From assembly GCA_964571135.1 (NCBI GenBank), contig CAZMZW010000007.1:1-64000 (forward strand): a stretch of DNA of 64,000 nucleotides, written 5' to 3'. The first letter of the stretch is position 1; each line of letters opens with the position of its first letter. The DNA comes from CAZMZW01 sp964571135 (GTDB lineage: Bacteria; Chloroflexota; Anaerolineae; Anaerolineales; Anaerolineaceae). Positions 1 through 8,369 of the stretch are shown here, in pieces. The notes under the pieces were generated by a model. That model did no database searches. It had not been told where the DNA came from and worked only from the letters and a program-made list of their open reading frames with translations. A program made the position numbers and the translations under genes.

Positions 1-20
1 CTAATGATCGAGGGCTTCGT
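1..20 (+). rRNA. 23S rRNA, 3' end only (partial)
   Basis: The first bases, ctaatgatcgagggctt, match the conserved extreme 3' end of bacterial 23S rRNA (ctaatg...gaggctt in Escherichia coli). The gene body lies to the left of the window. A 5S gene follows about 80 bases later on the same strand, the usual rrn order. The exact 3' end is estimated. Confidence 0.75.
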
Positions 21-101
21 TTGCGTGATACGGGGAACTCGGCACTCTTTGTCAATGAATTATCAACCTACAATACTATTCAAGAAGACTTCATAAAAGA
101 A

Positions 102-225
102 GTCTCTTGGTGATTCGAGCGACGTTGGTACACCCGGTCCCATACCGAACCCGGTCGTTAAGGACGTCAGCGCCGATGGTACTTGGGGCGCAAGCCCTCG
201 GGAGAGTAGGTCATTGCCAAGAGAC
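102..225 (+). rRNA. rrf: 5S ribosomal RNA
   Basis: A 124-base element bounded by a perfect terminal helix (gtctcttgg at 102-110 with ccaagagac at 217-225). It contains the 5S hallmarks acacccggtcccataccgaacc and ggagagtaggtc. It lies directly after the 23S 3' end. The minus-strand open frame across it is not a gene. Confidence 0.95.
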
Positions 226-238
226 TTTTTTGTTTTAA
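217..238 (+). terminator. T-rich end of the rrn transcript
   Basis: The 3' side of the 5S terminal helix runs straight into tttttttgtttt, so the helix plus T tract can act as the end of the rRNA operon. No separate downstream hairpin was seen. Confidence 0.45.
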
Positions 239-322
239 TTTCCTTTATTATTTCCCAAATCAATCCAGTGTAAAATTTAGCAACGTTCTATATTCATATT
301 AACTAGCAGAACTCGATACAAA

Positions 323-1087
323 ATGCCATCAAAATATGTTTTGCCAGCAAGGTTTATTATCAAGGTGGTCATGGCGATGCTGCTGGGAGACCGCCGCTCT
401 TTTAAAAAGGATTCATTAATTGCATTATCCGGCGAGCATCCGCCATTACAAATAATTGAACCGGAAAATATCCCTCAAACCGGTCCCTGCCTGATCTTGA
501 TGAACCATTATTCAAGACCCGGTTATATCCCCATCTGGTCAGCATTTTCAATTTCGTCCCTGCTCCCCATGGAAAGCCACTGGTTGATGACCTATGCCTG
601 GACGAGCCCCAATAAATTCTGGGATGCGATCAAACGGCGGCTGACCAGGATTGTCTTCACTTCCATTTGCAGGGTGTACGGCTTCATCCCCATGCCACCC
701 ATGCCGCCCGATTCTCGCGAAATCACCGATCGAGCTATGGCTGTCCGCAGTCTGATGGCATTGGCGCGTCTGAACCTGCCCATTGCCATAGGATTGGCGC
801 CTGAGGGCCAGGATTTCCCTGGTGCTGTTTTAGGCAGTCCGCCTTCAGGGACGGGGCGCTTGCTGGAGCAGCTATTTAAAACAATAAGTCATGTGATCCC
901 CTTAGGGGTGTATGAAGAAAATGATCAACAGGTCATCCATTTTGGGAGACCAATCTTATTAAAATTGAAAGAATATTCGAGCAATGAAGAGAAGGATAGG
1001 GATATTTCCACGCAGGTAATGCGGGCAATTGCCTGCTTGCTACCTGAAAGTCTGAGAGGGGAGTTTAATTTAGAAAAATTAGAATAA
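323..1087 (+). CDS. PlsC-like 1-acylglycerol-phosphate acyltransferase family protein
   Basis: 254 residues. The segment around residues 55-70 (LILMNHYSRPG) resembles motif I of the PlsC/LPLAT family (NHx4D), and LAPEGQD at 158-164 resembles motif III (PEG). The motif I aspartate is replaced by glycine (residue 67), so either the enzyme is a divergent branch or its activity is altered. Known family members transfer acyl chains to lysophosphatidic acid or similar acceptors at the inner membrane face. There is no clear Shine-Dalgarno sequence before the ATG at 323; the next ATGs lie within the first 20 codons. The stop abuts the convergent hgcB stop (1087/1088) with no spacer. Confidence 0.7.
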   Translation: MPSKYVLPARFIIKVVMAMLLGDRRSFKKDSLIALSGEHPPLQIIEPENIPQTGPCLILMNHYSRPGYIPIWSAFSISSLLPMESHWLMTYAWTSPNKFWDAIKRRLTRIVFTSICRVYGFIPMPPMPPDSREITDRAMAVRSLMALARLNLPIAIGLAPEGQDFPGAVLGSPPSGTGRLLEQLFKTISHVIPLGVYEENDQQVIHFGRPILLKLKEYSSNEEKDRDISTQVMRAIACLLPESLRGEFNLEKLE

Positions 1088-1372
1088 TTAATCGCAACCG
1101 CAGCTGGGACCGCAGGTGGGTTCTTTCTGTCCAGTCAGGGCAGCCTGGATCATGGCAGCGGCACATCCCACCCCAGCCTCCACTTTGATTGCGCCTGGTT
1201 CACAGTTGAGCTGGCAGGCTCCGCATTCGATGCAGGCATTGCGGTTAATAAGCCTGGCTACTTTTTCACCAGGAGCAAAAACACTCTGGGGACAGACAAT
1301 GGAACACATCCCGCAATTGGTGCACAATTTAGGATAGTAAAGCAGGGTGTTGGCTCTGGTGATGGTTTTCAT
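1088..1372 (-). CDS. hgcB: HgcB, 2[4Fe-4S] ferredoxin of mercury methylation
   Basis: 94 residues. Two CxxCxxCxxxC clusters are visible (Cys17/20/23/27 and Cys47/50/53/57), which bind two 4Fe-4S clusters. After them comes GVGCAAAM with Cys70, and the C-terminal tail holds Cys87, Cys91 and Cys93 (TCGPSCGCD). An extra cysteine after the second cluster and terminal cysteines are hallmarks of HgcB and are absent from ordinary ferredoxins. HgcB is known to supply electrons to the corrinoid of HgcA during methylmercury formation. The gene starts 10 bases after the hgcA stop on the same strand, so the two are almost certainly cotranscribed. The second cluster has Glu where many ferredoxins have Pro after the last Cys. 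Confidence 0.95.
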   Translation of the reverse strand: MKTITRANTLLYYPKLCTNCGMCSIVCPQSVFAPGEKVARLINRNACIECGACQLNCEPGAIKVEAGVGCAAAMIQAALTGQKEPTCGPSCGCD

Positions 1373-1382
1373 TTATTTGATC

Positions 1383-2360
1383 CTATCTTCCCAAACCAAA
1401 TAACTGTAAGATGAAAAGGATTATACCGCCTGCCAGCATGACCGCCATGATGGGCACATAGCGGAATATTTCCCTGCGCACGCTTGTCCAGCAGGTGATG
1501 GGGGTCGAGCCGGTCAGGTTGAGAGTAAAAAACGAGATCACAGCGGTTAAGACCAAACCAATCGGCAGCACCCTCATCACGTTGAATAAAAAGGAAGTAT
1601 TGGGCTTGACGAACTGATAAACCACAAATGGCAGCGCGACCAGTAACCCCAGAATGAATCCCTTGGTGCTGAACTCGCGCGTGGGCAGCCAGGGTAAAAG
1701 GACCAGGAATAATAAGGAGGCAGCCAGCCAGGCGACAACCACCCACACAAGGTTGAACCATCCTCCTGCCAAATACAGAACGAAAGCGATGAGGATCATC
1801 GGTAAAAAACTATTGACCATTTCAATGGGTGCCAGGACCAACCGGTCGGTAAGATTAAACCTGTCCTGGCGCATTTGCGGAGTTGCCTGGTGAGTTATTA
1901 AATAGTCTGGAAGATCTTCTGCGCGGACTGGCCCGAATTCCACCTCAAAGGCGCACAATTGTTTTACCTGGTAGGCGCTGACGCCCGTTGCGCCCAACTG
2001 GGGCAGAATGACCTTACGATGGCTGATTATTTTCGCCAGCCCAGTAATCTGAATTCGATTAACCAATTCCGCCGTGCCAAATGTGCCTTTTCCGGCTGCG
2101 CACCAGACATTGATGCCTTTGGTATCCAGCACAAGGATATAGGCATCCATTCTTTGTAAAGCGGATCGCAGGGCATCAAAACTGAGTGTGTAATTGCCGG
2201 TAACAAAAACAGGTGATGCAGGGTTAGGATTGCCCAATGCATAGAGACCAGGCACCACCCGATGAAGCATGCGGTTGATCCCTACCCGGGCAAGAAAATG
2301 GTCCCGGCGGTTTGAAGAGGTTATTTCACTATTGGTTTGGAAGAGTGTGTTTTGTTCCAT
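1383..2360 (-). CDS. hgcA: HgcA, corrinoid protein of mercury methylation
   Basis: 325 residues, close to the length of characterised HgcA. Residues 84-91 read NVWCAAGK, the signature cap-helix motif, with Cys87 as the cobalt-ligating cysteine that is essential in Desulfovibrio (Pseudodesulfovibrio) HgcA. The N-terminal soluble corrinoid domain (about 1-165) is followed by about five hydrophobic helices (roughly 175-325), the known HgcA architecture. HgcA transfers a methyl group from a corrinoid to Hg(II). No good Shine-Dalgarno is seen before the ATG (gaaaaacaaaaata). hgcB follows, and no ArsR-type regulator is adjacent. Function is inferred from motif and synteny; methylation by this organism is untested. 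Confidence 0.95.
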   Translation of the reverse strand: MEQNTLFQTNSEITSSNRRDHFLARVGINRMLHRVVPGLYALGNPNPASPVFVTGNYTLSFDALRSALQRMDAYILVLDTKGINVWCAAGKGTFGTAELVNRIQITGLAKIISHRKVILPQLGATGVSAYQVKQLCAFEVEFGPVRAEDLPDYLITHQATPQMRQDRFNLTDRLVLAPIEMVNSFLPMILIAFVLYLAGGWFNLVWVVVAWLAASLLFLVLLPWLPTREFSTKGFILGLLVALPFVVYQFVKPNTSFLFNVMRVLPIGLVLTAVISFFTLNLTGSTPITCWTSVRREIFRYVPIMAVMLAGGIILFILQLFGLGR

Positions 2361-2393
2361 TTATTTTTGTTTTTCGGTTAATTTTCAGCATGA

Positions 2394-2399
2394 TTATAC
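2394..2399 (-). promoter_or_regulatory. hgcA: Possible -10 box for hgcAB
   Basis: Reading the minus strand, TATAAT lies 34 bases before the hgcA ATG. A matching -35 hexamer at normal spacing is not evident, so this is only a candidate. The 5' UTR would be about 25-30 bases. Confidence 0.35.
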
Positions 2400-2516
2400 A
2401 GGTCAATTACATAATTAGGCTACCTTCTTTAGAATTATTTCAAACCATTCTCCAGTAGAGTTGACATGATTCTCCTTAGGCGCTGATTATTTATGGCAGA
2501 CAGGTTCAATTTTTGT

Positions 2517-2545
2517 TTGACAGCCTGCGATTGTGCGCATATAAT
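2517..2545 (+). promoter_or_regulatory. Consensus sigma-70-type promoter of the rpsU-infA unit
   Basis: TTGACA at 2517-2522 and TATAAT at 2540-2545 are separated by exactly 17 bases; both hexamers match the consensus fully. Transcription would start near 2552. The promoter points away from hgcA and toward the leader terminator at 2640 and rpsU. Confidence 0.85.
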
Positions 2546-2639
2546 ATTGAGCGGTTGTAGAAAGATCAATCCAAGAGAAAGGTTCAGGAGGCATCTATTT
2601 CGCAATAGCTTCCAATAAACCAGAAATCATTTGTTGATT

Positions 2640-2677
2640 AACTCGACTGCGATTTTTCTACGGCAGTCGAGTTTTTT
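2640..2677 (+). terminator. Leader terminator (attenuator-like) upstream of rpsU
   Basis: aactcgactgc (2640-2650) pairs perfectly with gcagtcgagtt (2663-2673), and the right arm runs into a T tract ending at 2677. This looks like a complete intrinsic terminator between the promoter at 2517 and rpsU at 2718. It would release a transcript of about 125 bases unless read through. An AGGAGG at 2586-2591 lies in the leader without a normal open frame behind it. Confidence 0.75.
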
Positions 2678-2717
2678 ATGAAAGTCTAGAACCCTTCTGA
2701 TGAAGGGAGGTGAAAAA

Positions 2718-2921
2718 GTGGCAACAGTTGTCCTAAGACCCAATGAAAGTCAGGATTCCCTGCTGCGCCGCTTCCGCAAGAAAGTGGTGAAGAGCGGTGT
2801 ATTAAGCACGATCCGGCGCAAGCGCTGGTTCGTTTCCAAAAGCGAGAACAGACGGGTGGAACGCAAGAAATCCATGCGCCGCATGAAACGTCGCCAGATG
2901 ACTCGCAATATGATGTCGTAG
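2718..2921 (+). CDS. rpsU: Ribosomal protein bS21
   Basis: About 67 residues, very basic, with the bS21 pattern VLRPNESQDSLLRRFRKK near the start, then KSGVLSTIRRKRWF and an Arg/Lys-rich tail. The GTG at 2718 is preferred over the in-frame ATG at 2700. The sequence aagggaggtg between them is a strong Shine-Dalgarno at the right distance from the GTG, and bS21 proteins begin close to this residue. The protein belongs to the 30S subunit and sits next to the anti-Shine-Dalgarno region of 16S rRNA. infA follows after 40 bases. Confidence 0.93.
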   Translation: MATVVLRPNESQDSLLRRFRKKVVKSGVLSTIRRKRWFVSKSENRRVERKKSMRRMKRRQMTRNMMS

Positions 2922-2961
2922 TCTTTCGATTGCCCAAACCGCAGATCGAAAGGAGGAGAGC

Positions 2962-3216
2962 ATGGGTAAAGAAGAGAAGATACTGGTTGAAGGCACGATC
3001 ATCGAGGCCCTGCCTGGTACCCAATTCAGGGTAAAACTGGATAATGGGCACGAGGTCCTGGCATATCTATCCGGTAAGATGCGCAAGTATTACATCCGCA
3101 TTTTGCTGGGGGATCATGTCCGGGTGGAGATGTCGCCTTACGACCTAAACCGCGGCCGAATCGTCTACCGGCAGAAAGCCAAATCCGCCGGGCAACCCGA
3201 CGAACCGATGCTGTAA
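2962..3216 (+). CDS. infA: Translation initiation factor IF-1
   Basis: 84 residues. The body is a single OB fold with the typical IF-1 segments: EGTIIEALPGTQFRVKLDNG near residues 10-29, then AYLSGKMRKYYIRILLGD and VRVEMSPYDLNRGRIVYR. The C-terminal extension is about a dozen residues longer than in E. coli (KSAGQPDEPML). A good Shine-Dalgarno (aaaggagga) precedes the ATG. The gene lies in one unit with rpsU and ends at an intrinsic terminator. The factor binds the 30S A site during initiation. Confidence 0.95.
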   Translation: MGKEEKILVEGTIIEALPGTQFRVKLDNGHEVLAYLSGKMRKYYIRILLGDHVRVEMSPYDLNRGRIVYRQKAKSAGQPDEPML

Positions 3217-3225
3217 TCATCCACT

Positions 3226-3254
3226 CCCGGAGCTGAACAGGCTCCGGGTTTTTT
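3226..3254 (+). terminator. Intrinsic terminator after infA
   Basis: cccggagc (3226-3233) pairs with gctccggg (3241-3248) around a 7-base loop and is followed by six T. It ends the rpsU-infA transcript. Confidence 0.9.
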
Positions 3255-3594
3255 GTAAATTTTCTAATTAGAATATTAAGGGGGAACTCAAATTTTATAT
3301 TTTTTTTCGAAAATCCATCATATTTTTTCATACTGCATACATGCTACAAAAGAACATTATTGTAGTCCAAACACTGACAGGAAATAATCCTATTAGCTTA
3401 CTTGAAAGGCTTTTTCTACTGACTGACAAGATCGATTCAATTGTATAAGATTAATACCCAAAGAGAAAAAATTAAGCACCTCTTAAGGACAATTCATTTG
3501 AACTTCATAAGTAATGATAATTGAAACTGCACCTATTCTCCACTGGCATTATGTTTTGATAAGTTTTTTGGAAGTGTGAAAGGTGATAACTAAA
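3255..3594 (+). other. Gene-free stretch upstream of the multi-PAS kinase
   Basis: About 340 AT-rich bases with no supported gene. It holds one copy of the recurrent 19-20 base motif (3361-3380), described separately. A weak promoter-like pair (ctgaca near 3423, tataag at 3444) could serve the kinase gene. Confidence 0.5.
3361..3380 (+). promoter_or_regulatory. Recurrent motif copy 1 (possible operator)
   Basis: TGTAGTCCAAACACTGACAG. It is nearly identical to 13248-13266 and 11274-11293. All three copies are intergenic and lie 100-230 bases upstream of a start codon on the same strand. Function unknown; a binding site for a response regulator is one possibility. Confidence 0.45.
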
Positions 3595-6500
3595 ATGCAT
3601 AAACAAATTATTTTAGGGTCATCAAAATTAAAAGAGAGCCGGATGATACAAAGATCCAACGAGCAGCTCTTTAAAGATATTTTTGCAACGATCCGTAAAC
3701 CACTCTTGGTATTGGATCCAGACCTGAGAGTTTATCAGGCGAACCATAGTTTTTATACTGCTTTTAAGGTGACGCCAAAAGAAACAATCGGAAACCTGAT
3801 CTTTGACATCGGGAAAAAACAATGGGATATCCCCAGGCTGCATCTTTTATTGGAAGAGATCCTTCCAAAAAACAAAAAATTTCATGGCTTTCTAGTGGAT
3901 TATGATTTTCCTGACATCGGCAAGCGGATCTATCTTCTAAATGCAAGACAGATCCATCAATCGTTAATGAAATCGCATTTGATCCTGCTGGCCATGGAAG
4001 ATATTACCGAGCGTACACTTCTGGAACGTACCTCTCAAGCATATGAAGAGCGTTTCCGTAATGCTTTTCAAACGGCGAAGGACAGCCTGCTGCTTGTTGA
4101 GAAAATTAGCGGGAAAATTCTCAATTCCAACCAGTCTGCCCAAACGCTGCTTGGATATTCCAATCAAGCGCTTTCCAAGAAAAAGCTGTGGGAAATAGGC
4201 ATGTTCAAGGACAACCAGCAATTCCAAGAAACATCGGCTCGATTGGAAGAGGTGCATTTAATCGATTTTTCTGACACGGTCGTCAAAACCAGTTCAGGGC
4301 GGGAAATTTCTGCAGATGTATCGTTAATGAACAGGGCAAAAATGTTCCAATGCAATATCCGCAACATTACTGAGAGCAAGAAATCCTTGGAGGCATTGGA
4401 GGAAAGTAAGGAATTGTTCCACACTTTCTTTGAGAGTTCAGTCGCCGGCATCAGCGTGGTTGACCTGGATGGAAAATTTATCCGGGTGAACAAAAAACTT
4501 TGCACAATCCTGGGCTATTCACCGGAAGAATTAATACAGTTAAAGTTTAATGATATTACTCACGTTGAGGATAAACAGATAGGCGTTTCCCTAATCAAAC
4601 AAATTGCTGCTGGAAAAATAAACGAAGCCAGTTTTGAAAAAAGGTATGTGAAAAAAAATGGGGAGATCATCTGGGTCTATTTATCAATTTCTGCCATTAA
4701 CGATAAAGAGGGGAAATATCAAAATTTTGTTACTTATACCCAGGACATCACTGAGCGCAAGAAAGCGGAGACCACGTTGCAAGAGAAAGTGGAAGGTCTG
4801 CGCCGAATGGNNNNNNNNNNNNNNNNNNNNNNNNNNNNNNNNNNNNNNNNNNNNNNNNNNNNNNNNNNNNNNNNNNNNNNNNNNNNNNNNNNNNNNNNNN
4901 NNNNNNNNNNCAACGGTGGTGAGCGATTCGAACGATGCGGTCATCATGCATGACTTTGACGGCAAAATCCTGGCTTGGAACCGCGGGGCAAAAGAGACCT
5001 ACGGTTATAGTGAAACTGAGGCGCTGGGCAAGAACGTCAGAGAAATCGTAGCTGAACCCGATCGTGAGGCGGCGTTGTCTCTCATTGAAAAGATCAAACA
5101 GGGGGAAGTGGTTAAATCATTTGAACTACGCCGGGTTACCAAGGATGGGCGGATACTGGATGTCTGGCTGACCACGACATTGCTGACCGATGAAAATGGA
5201 AAACCGGTAGCCATTGCCACCACCGAACGGGATATCACTGAGCGCAAGAAAGCGGAGACTGCCTTACAAGAGAAAGTGGAAGAGCTGCGCCGAATGGCAA
5301 CGGTGGTGAGCGATTCGAACGATGCGGTCATCATGCATGACTTTGACGGCAAGATCCTGGCCTGGAATCACGGGGCAAAAGAAACCTATGGCTATAGCGA
5401 AACCGAGGCGCTGGGAATGAACGTCAGAGAAATTGTAGCTGAACCCGATCGTGAGGCTGCCCTGACCCTGATCAAAAAGATCAAGCGGGGGGAAGTGGTT
5501 AAATCATTTGAACTACGCCGGGTCACCAAGGATAACCGGATACTGGAAGTCTGGCTGACCACGACGTTGCTGACCGATGAAAAAGGGAAACCGGTGGCCA
5601 TTGCCACAACCGAACGGGATATCACCGAGCGCAAGAAAGCGGAGACCGCCTTACAAGAGAAAGTGGAAGGTCTGCGCCGAATGGCAACGGTGGTGAGCGA
5701 TTCGAATGACGCGGTCATCATGCATGATTTTGACGGTAAGATCCTGGCTTGGAATCACGGGGCAAAAGAGACCTATGGCTATAGCGAAACCGAGGCGCTG
5801 GAAAAGAATGTCAGAGATATCGTAGCTGAGCCCGACCGTGAGGCTGCGTTGACCCTGATCAAAAAGATCAAACAGGGGGAAGTAGTTAAGTCATTTGAGC
5901 TACGCCGGGTTACCAAGGATAACCGGATACTGGATGTCTGGCTGACCACGACATTGCTGACCGATGAAAAAGGGAAACCGGTAGCCATTGCCACCACCGA
6001 ACGGGATATTACCGAACGCAAGAAAGCGGAAGCCGAGCGGCTTGCCCGTGTGGCAGCTGAGCGTGCCAATGCCGCCAAGAGTGAGTTCCTTTCACGGATG
6101 AGCCACGAGCTGCGCACACCCTTGAACGCCATCAATGGTTTTTCGGAAGTCTTACTCGAAAAATATTTTGGGGACCTCAATCCAAAACAAGAAGAATATC
6201 TTCGTGATATTTTGGAAAGTGGAAATCACCTGCTTTCTTTGATCAACGATATTCTGGATATATCCAAAATTGATGCGGGCAAGGAAGTGCTTGATTTATC
6301 CTCAGTAAATATTAATAACCTTTTAGATAACAGCACCATGATGATCAAAGAAAAAGCGATGAAGCATCATATTGAATTAAATGTACAAGTAGCCAAGAAT
6401 TTAATCAACTTTCAAATTTTAGTAGACCAAAGAAAGATCAAGCAAGTAATGTATAACCTGCTATCAAATGCTTCCAAGTTCACCCCCGATGGGGGGAAAA

Positions 6501-6787
6501 TAAAAATTGAAGCGGTTAAATTAAATAATGGAATTTGTATCAGCGTCTCGGACACTGGAATTGGAATAGAAAAAGAAGAACAGATGAAAGTATTTAATGA
6601 ATTTTACCAGGTGGAAAACTCACAGGACATTAAAATTCAGGGGTCCGGCTTGGGCCTTAGCCTGGTAAAAAGACATGTTGAAATGCATGGCGGCAAGGTT
6701 TGGGTTGAAAGTGAAGGATACGGTAAAGGAAGCAAGTTCATTTTTACTTTGCCAATTAAGAAAAAACCTCACTCAATATTGACTTAA
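3595..6787 (+). CDS. Multi-PAS sensor histidine kinase (interrupted by an assembly gap)
   Basis: A single gene whose reading frame appears to shift only because a 100-N placeholder sits at 4811-4910. The 5' part (about 405 codons) encodes three divergent PAS domains. After the gap come three near-identical PAS/PAC units of 129 residues (…ATVVSDSNDAVIMHDFDG… to …TERDITERKKAE…). A HisKA domain follows (SRMSHELRTPLNA, phospho-acceptor His), then a HATPase domain with N box, DTGIGI and GSGLGLSLV. No transmembrane segment is seen, so a cytoplasmic sensor is likely. The ATG at 3595 has aaaggtga 8 bases upstream and is preferred to the GTG at 3583. The receiver gene follows 3 bases after the stop. 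The true number of PAS units is unknown. Confidence 0.85.
4811..4910. other. Assembly gap (100 N) inside a tandem PAS array
   Basis: The gap falls between atgg (4807-4810) and caacggtggt (4911). These halves form the same junction seen at 5294 and 5681, where one PAS unit joins the next. The missing sequence is therefore probably zero or a whole number of 387-base units, and 100 N is a placeholder that breaks the frame. Confidence 0.9.
4911..6033 (+). repeat. Tandem 387-base repeats encoding identical-type PAS domains
   Basis: Units begin at the gap edge (4911), 5294 and 5681, spaced 387 bases (129 codons) apart. They differ at few positions in DNA as well as protein. This suggests recent duplication or ongoing gene conversion within the kinase gene. 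Confidence 0.9.
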
Positions 6788-6790
6788 ATC

Positions 6791-7162
6791 ATGACCAAAA
6801 AAATATTGATCGTGGATGATGATGAGAAAAACCGAAAATTGGTCAGGGATATTTTGGGTGTCAATGGCTACGTCACTTTAGAAGCGGTCAATGGTAAAGA
6901 AGCGATTGAACTTACGGTGAAACAAATTCCAGATCTAATTTTAATGGATATACAGATGCCGGTGATGGACGGCTTATCGGCGATTCGTATTCTTAAAACC
7001 AACAAAGATACCAAACATGTACCCATCATTGCGCTGACGGCTTTTGCCATGGAAGAGGATAAAAAGGAAGTCCTTTTCGCAGGGGCAGATGATTGGTTAA
7101 CAAAACCAATAAATATTAGAGGTTTATTAGAGTCGATAATAAAAAATATTGAGAAAAATTAA
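6791..7162 (+). CDS. Single-domain response regulator (CheY-like receiver)
   Basis: 123 residues, one receiver domain with no output domain. Acidic pocket residues are at 10-11 (VDDDE), the phospho-acceptor is Asp53 (LILMDIQMP), and the switch Thr and conserved Lys are in IIALTAFA and WLTKP. It starts 3 bases after the kinase stop, so it is probably cotranscribed and phosphorylated by that kinase. A DivK-like relay to the HD-GYP protein downstream or to another partner is an inference. Confidence 0.9.
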   Translation: MTKKILIVDDDEKNRKLVRDILGVNGYVTLEAVNGKEAIELTVKQIPDLILMDIQMPVMDGLSAIRILKTNKDTKHVPIIALTAFAMEEDKKEVLFAGADDWLTKPINIRGLLESIIKNIEKN

Positions 7163-7201
7163 TCCAACATTCATTCATGAGTAAATATTTGGGAGAGAAA
7201 A

Positions 7202-8293
7202 ATGGGAAGAATCCTAATTGTTGATGATGAAGAAAAAAATTTAAGTCTTTTGGAAGCCTTACTAGCTCCTCTATCCCAGGACATTATCCGCGCGCGGGAC
7301 GGCAAGGAAGCCCTTGAGAAAGCCCTATCAGATCACCCTGATCTGATCCTCCTGGATATTCAAATGCCAAAACTCAATGGGTTAGAAGTGGCAAAACTAT
7401 TAAAGAAAGGAAAAGATACCAGCATCATTCCAATTGTCATGATTACTGCGTTTAATGAAGTAGAAGATCGGGTAAAAGCATTGGAAGCCGGTGCGGATGA
7501 TTTTTTAAGCAAGCCGGTTGATAAGACAGAGTTGAGAGTCAGGGTTATTTCCTTGTTAAAAGTCAAAGCCTATAACGATTACATGGTCAATTTTCAAAGA
7601 ATCCTGGAATCTGAAGTAAGCAAGCGGACTGAAGAATTACAAAAGGCACTCAAACGAATAAAATCTGTGTCTTTGGAAACCATTTACCGACTTTCCCGGG
7701 CTGCTGAATTTAAAGATAAAGATACCGGTGAACATATTCAGCGCATGAGTCTTTTTGCAGCAATGGTTGCGAAAAAAATGGGTTTCAATCAAAGTGAAGT
7801 TGAGGATTTGCAATATGCTGCGCCTATGCATGATATCGGCAAAATTGGTATTCCTGACCATATCCTTCTCAAACCAGACAAGTTGGATGATAACGAATGG
7901 ATAATCATGCGCCAGCATACAAATTTTGGTGCAAAGATACTTGAAGGTTCCAATGAAAAGACCATTCGACTCGGAGAAACGATTGCAATTTCACACCATG
8001 AAAAATGGGATGGTTCAGGGTATCCAAACAAGTTAAAAGGCGGGGAAATACCAGTATTTGCCCGTATCTCAGCCATTGCAGATGTCTTTGATGCTTTAAC
8101 TTCAGACCGACCGTATCGTAAGAACCCTTTCGCAAATGACCAAGCCCTTAATATGATTAAAGAGGGTAAAGGTACACATTTTGATCCTGCTGTTGTTGAT
8201 GCTTTCTTTTCAATTATCGGGGATGTATTGAAGGTTAAAGACCGATTTAATGGTCAGAAAGTTGGTCTAGATATCCCAATAGGTGAACTTTAG
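7202..8293 (+). CDS. Response regulator with HD-GYP domain (RpfG-like)
   Basis: 363 residues. The receiver domain occupies about 1-120 with Asp52 as phospho-acceptor. A helical linker follows (about 130-165), then an HD-GYP domain: His178, the HD pair at 210-211 in MHDIGKIGIPD, HHEKWDGSGYP with GYP at 273-275, and SDRPYR. HD-GYP proteins with these residues usually hydrolyse cyclic di-GMP. The Shine-Dalgarno gggagag precedes the ATG. Placed after a multi-PAS kinase and a lone receiver, it suggests a redox- or ligand-sensing circuit that lowers cyclic di-GMP. Confidence 0.92.
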   Translation: MGRILIVDDEEKNLSLLEALLAPLSQDIIRARDGKEALEKALSDHPDLILLDIQMPKLNGLEVAKLLKKGKDTSIIPIVMITAFNEVEDRVKALEAGADDFLSKPVDKTELRVRVISLLKVKAYNDYMVNFQRILESEVSKRTEELQKALKRIKSVSLETIYRLSRAAEFKDKDTGEHIQRMSLFAAMVAKKMGFNQSEVEDLQYAAPMHDIGKIGIPDHILLKPDKLDDNEWIIMRQHTNFGAKILEGSNEKTIRLGETIAISHHEKWDGSGYPNKLKGGEIPVFARISAIADVFDALTSDRPYRKNPFANDQALNMIKEGKGTHFDPAVVDAFFSIIGDVLKVKDRFNGQKVGLDIPIGEL

Positions 8294-8369
8294 AAAAATG
8301 CTTGACTAATATCAATCAATCGGGGTAGAACAATCAGGCTGAATTTCTATTATCCATTCTGTTTAAAAC

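Noticed and set aside
63..263. Minus-strand open frame over the 5S gene
   Set aside because: It overlaps a complete 5S rRNA gene and has no ribosome-binding site; not a protein gene.
4658..6787. Separate second kinase gene starting at 4658
   Set aside because: The frame change is produced by the 100-N placeholder; the repeat junction shows that both parts belong to one gene.
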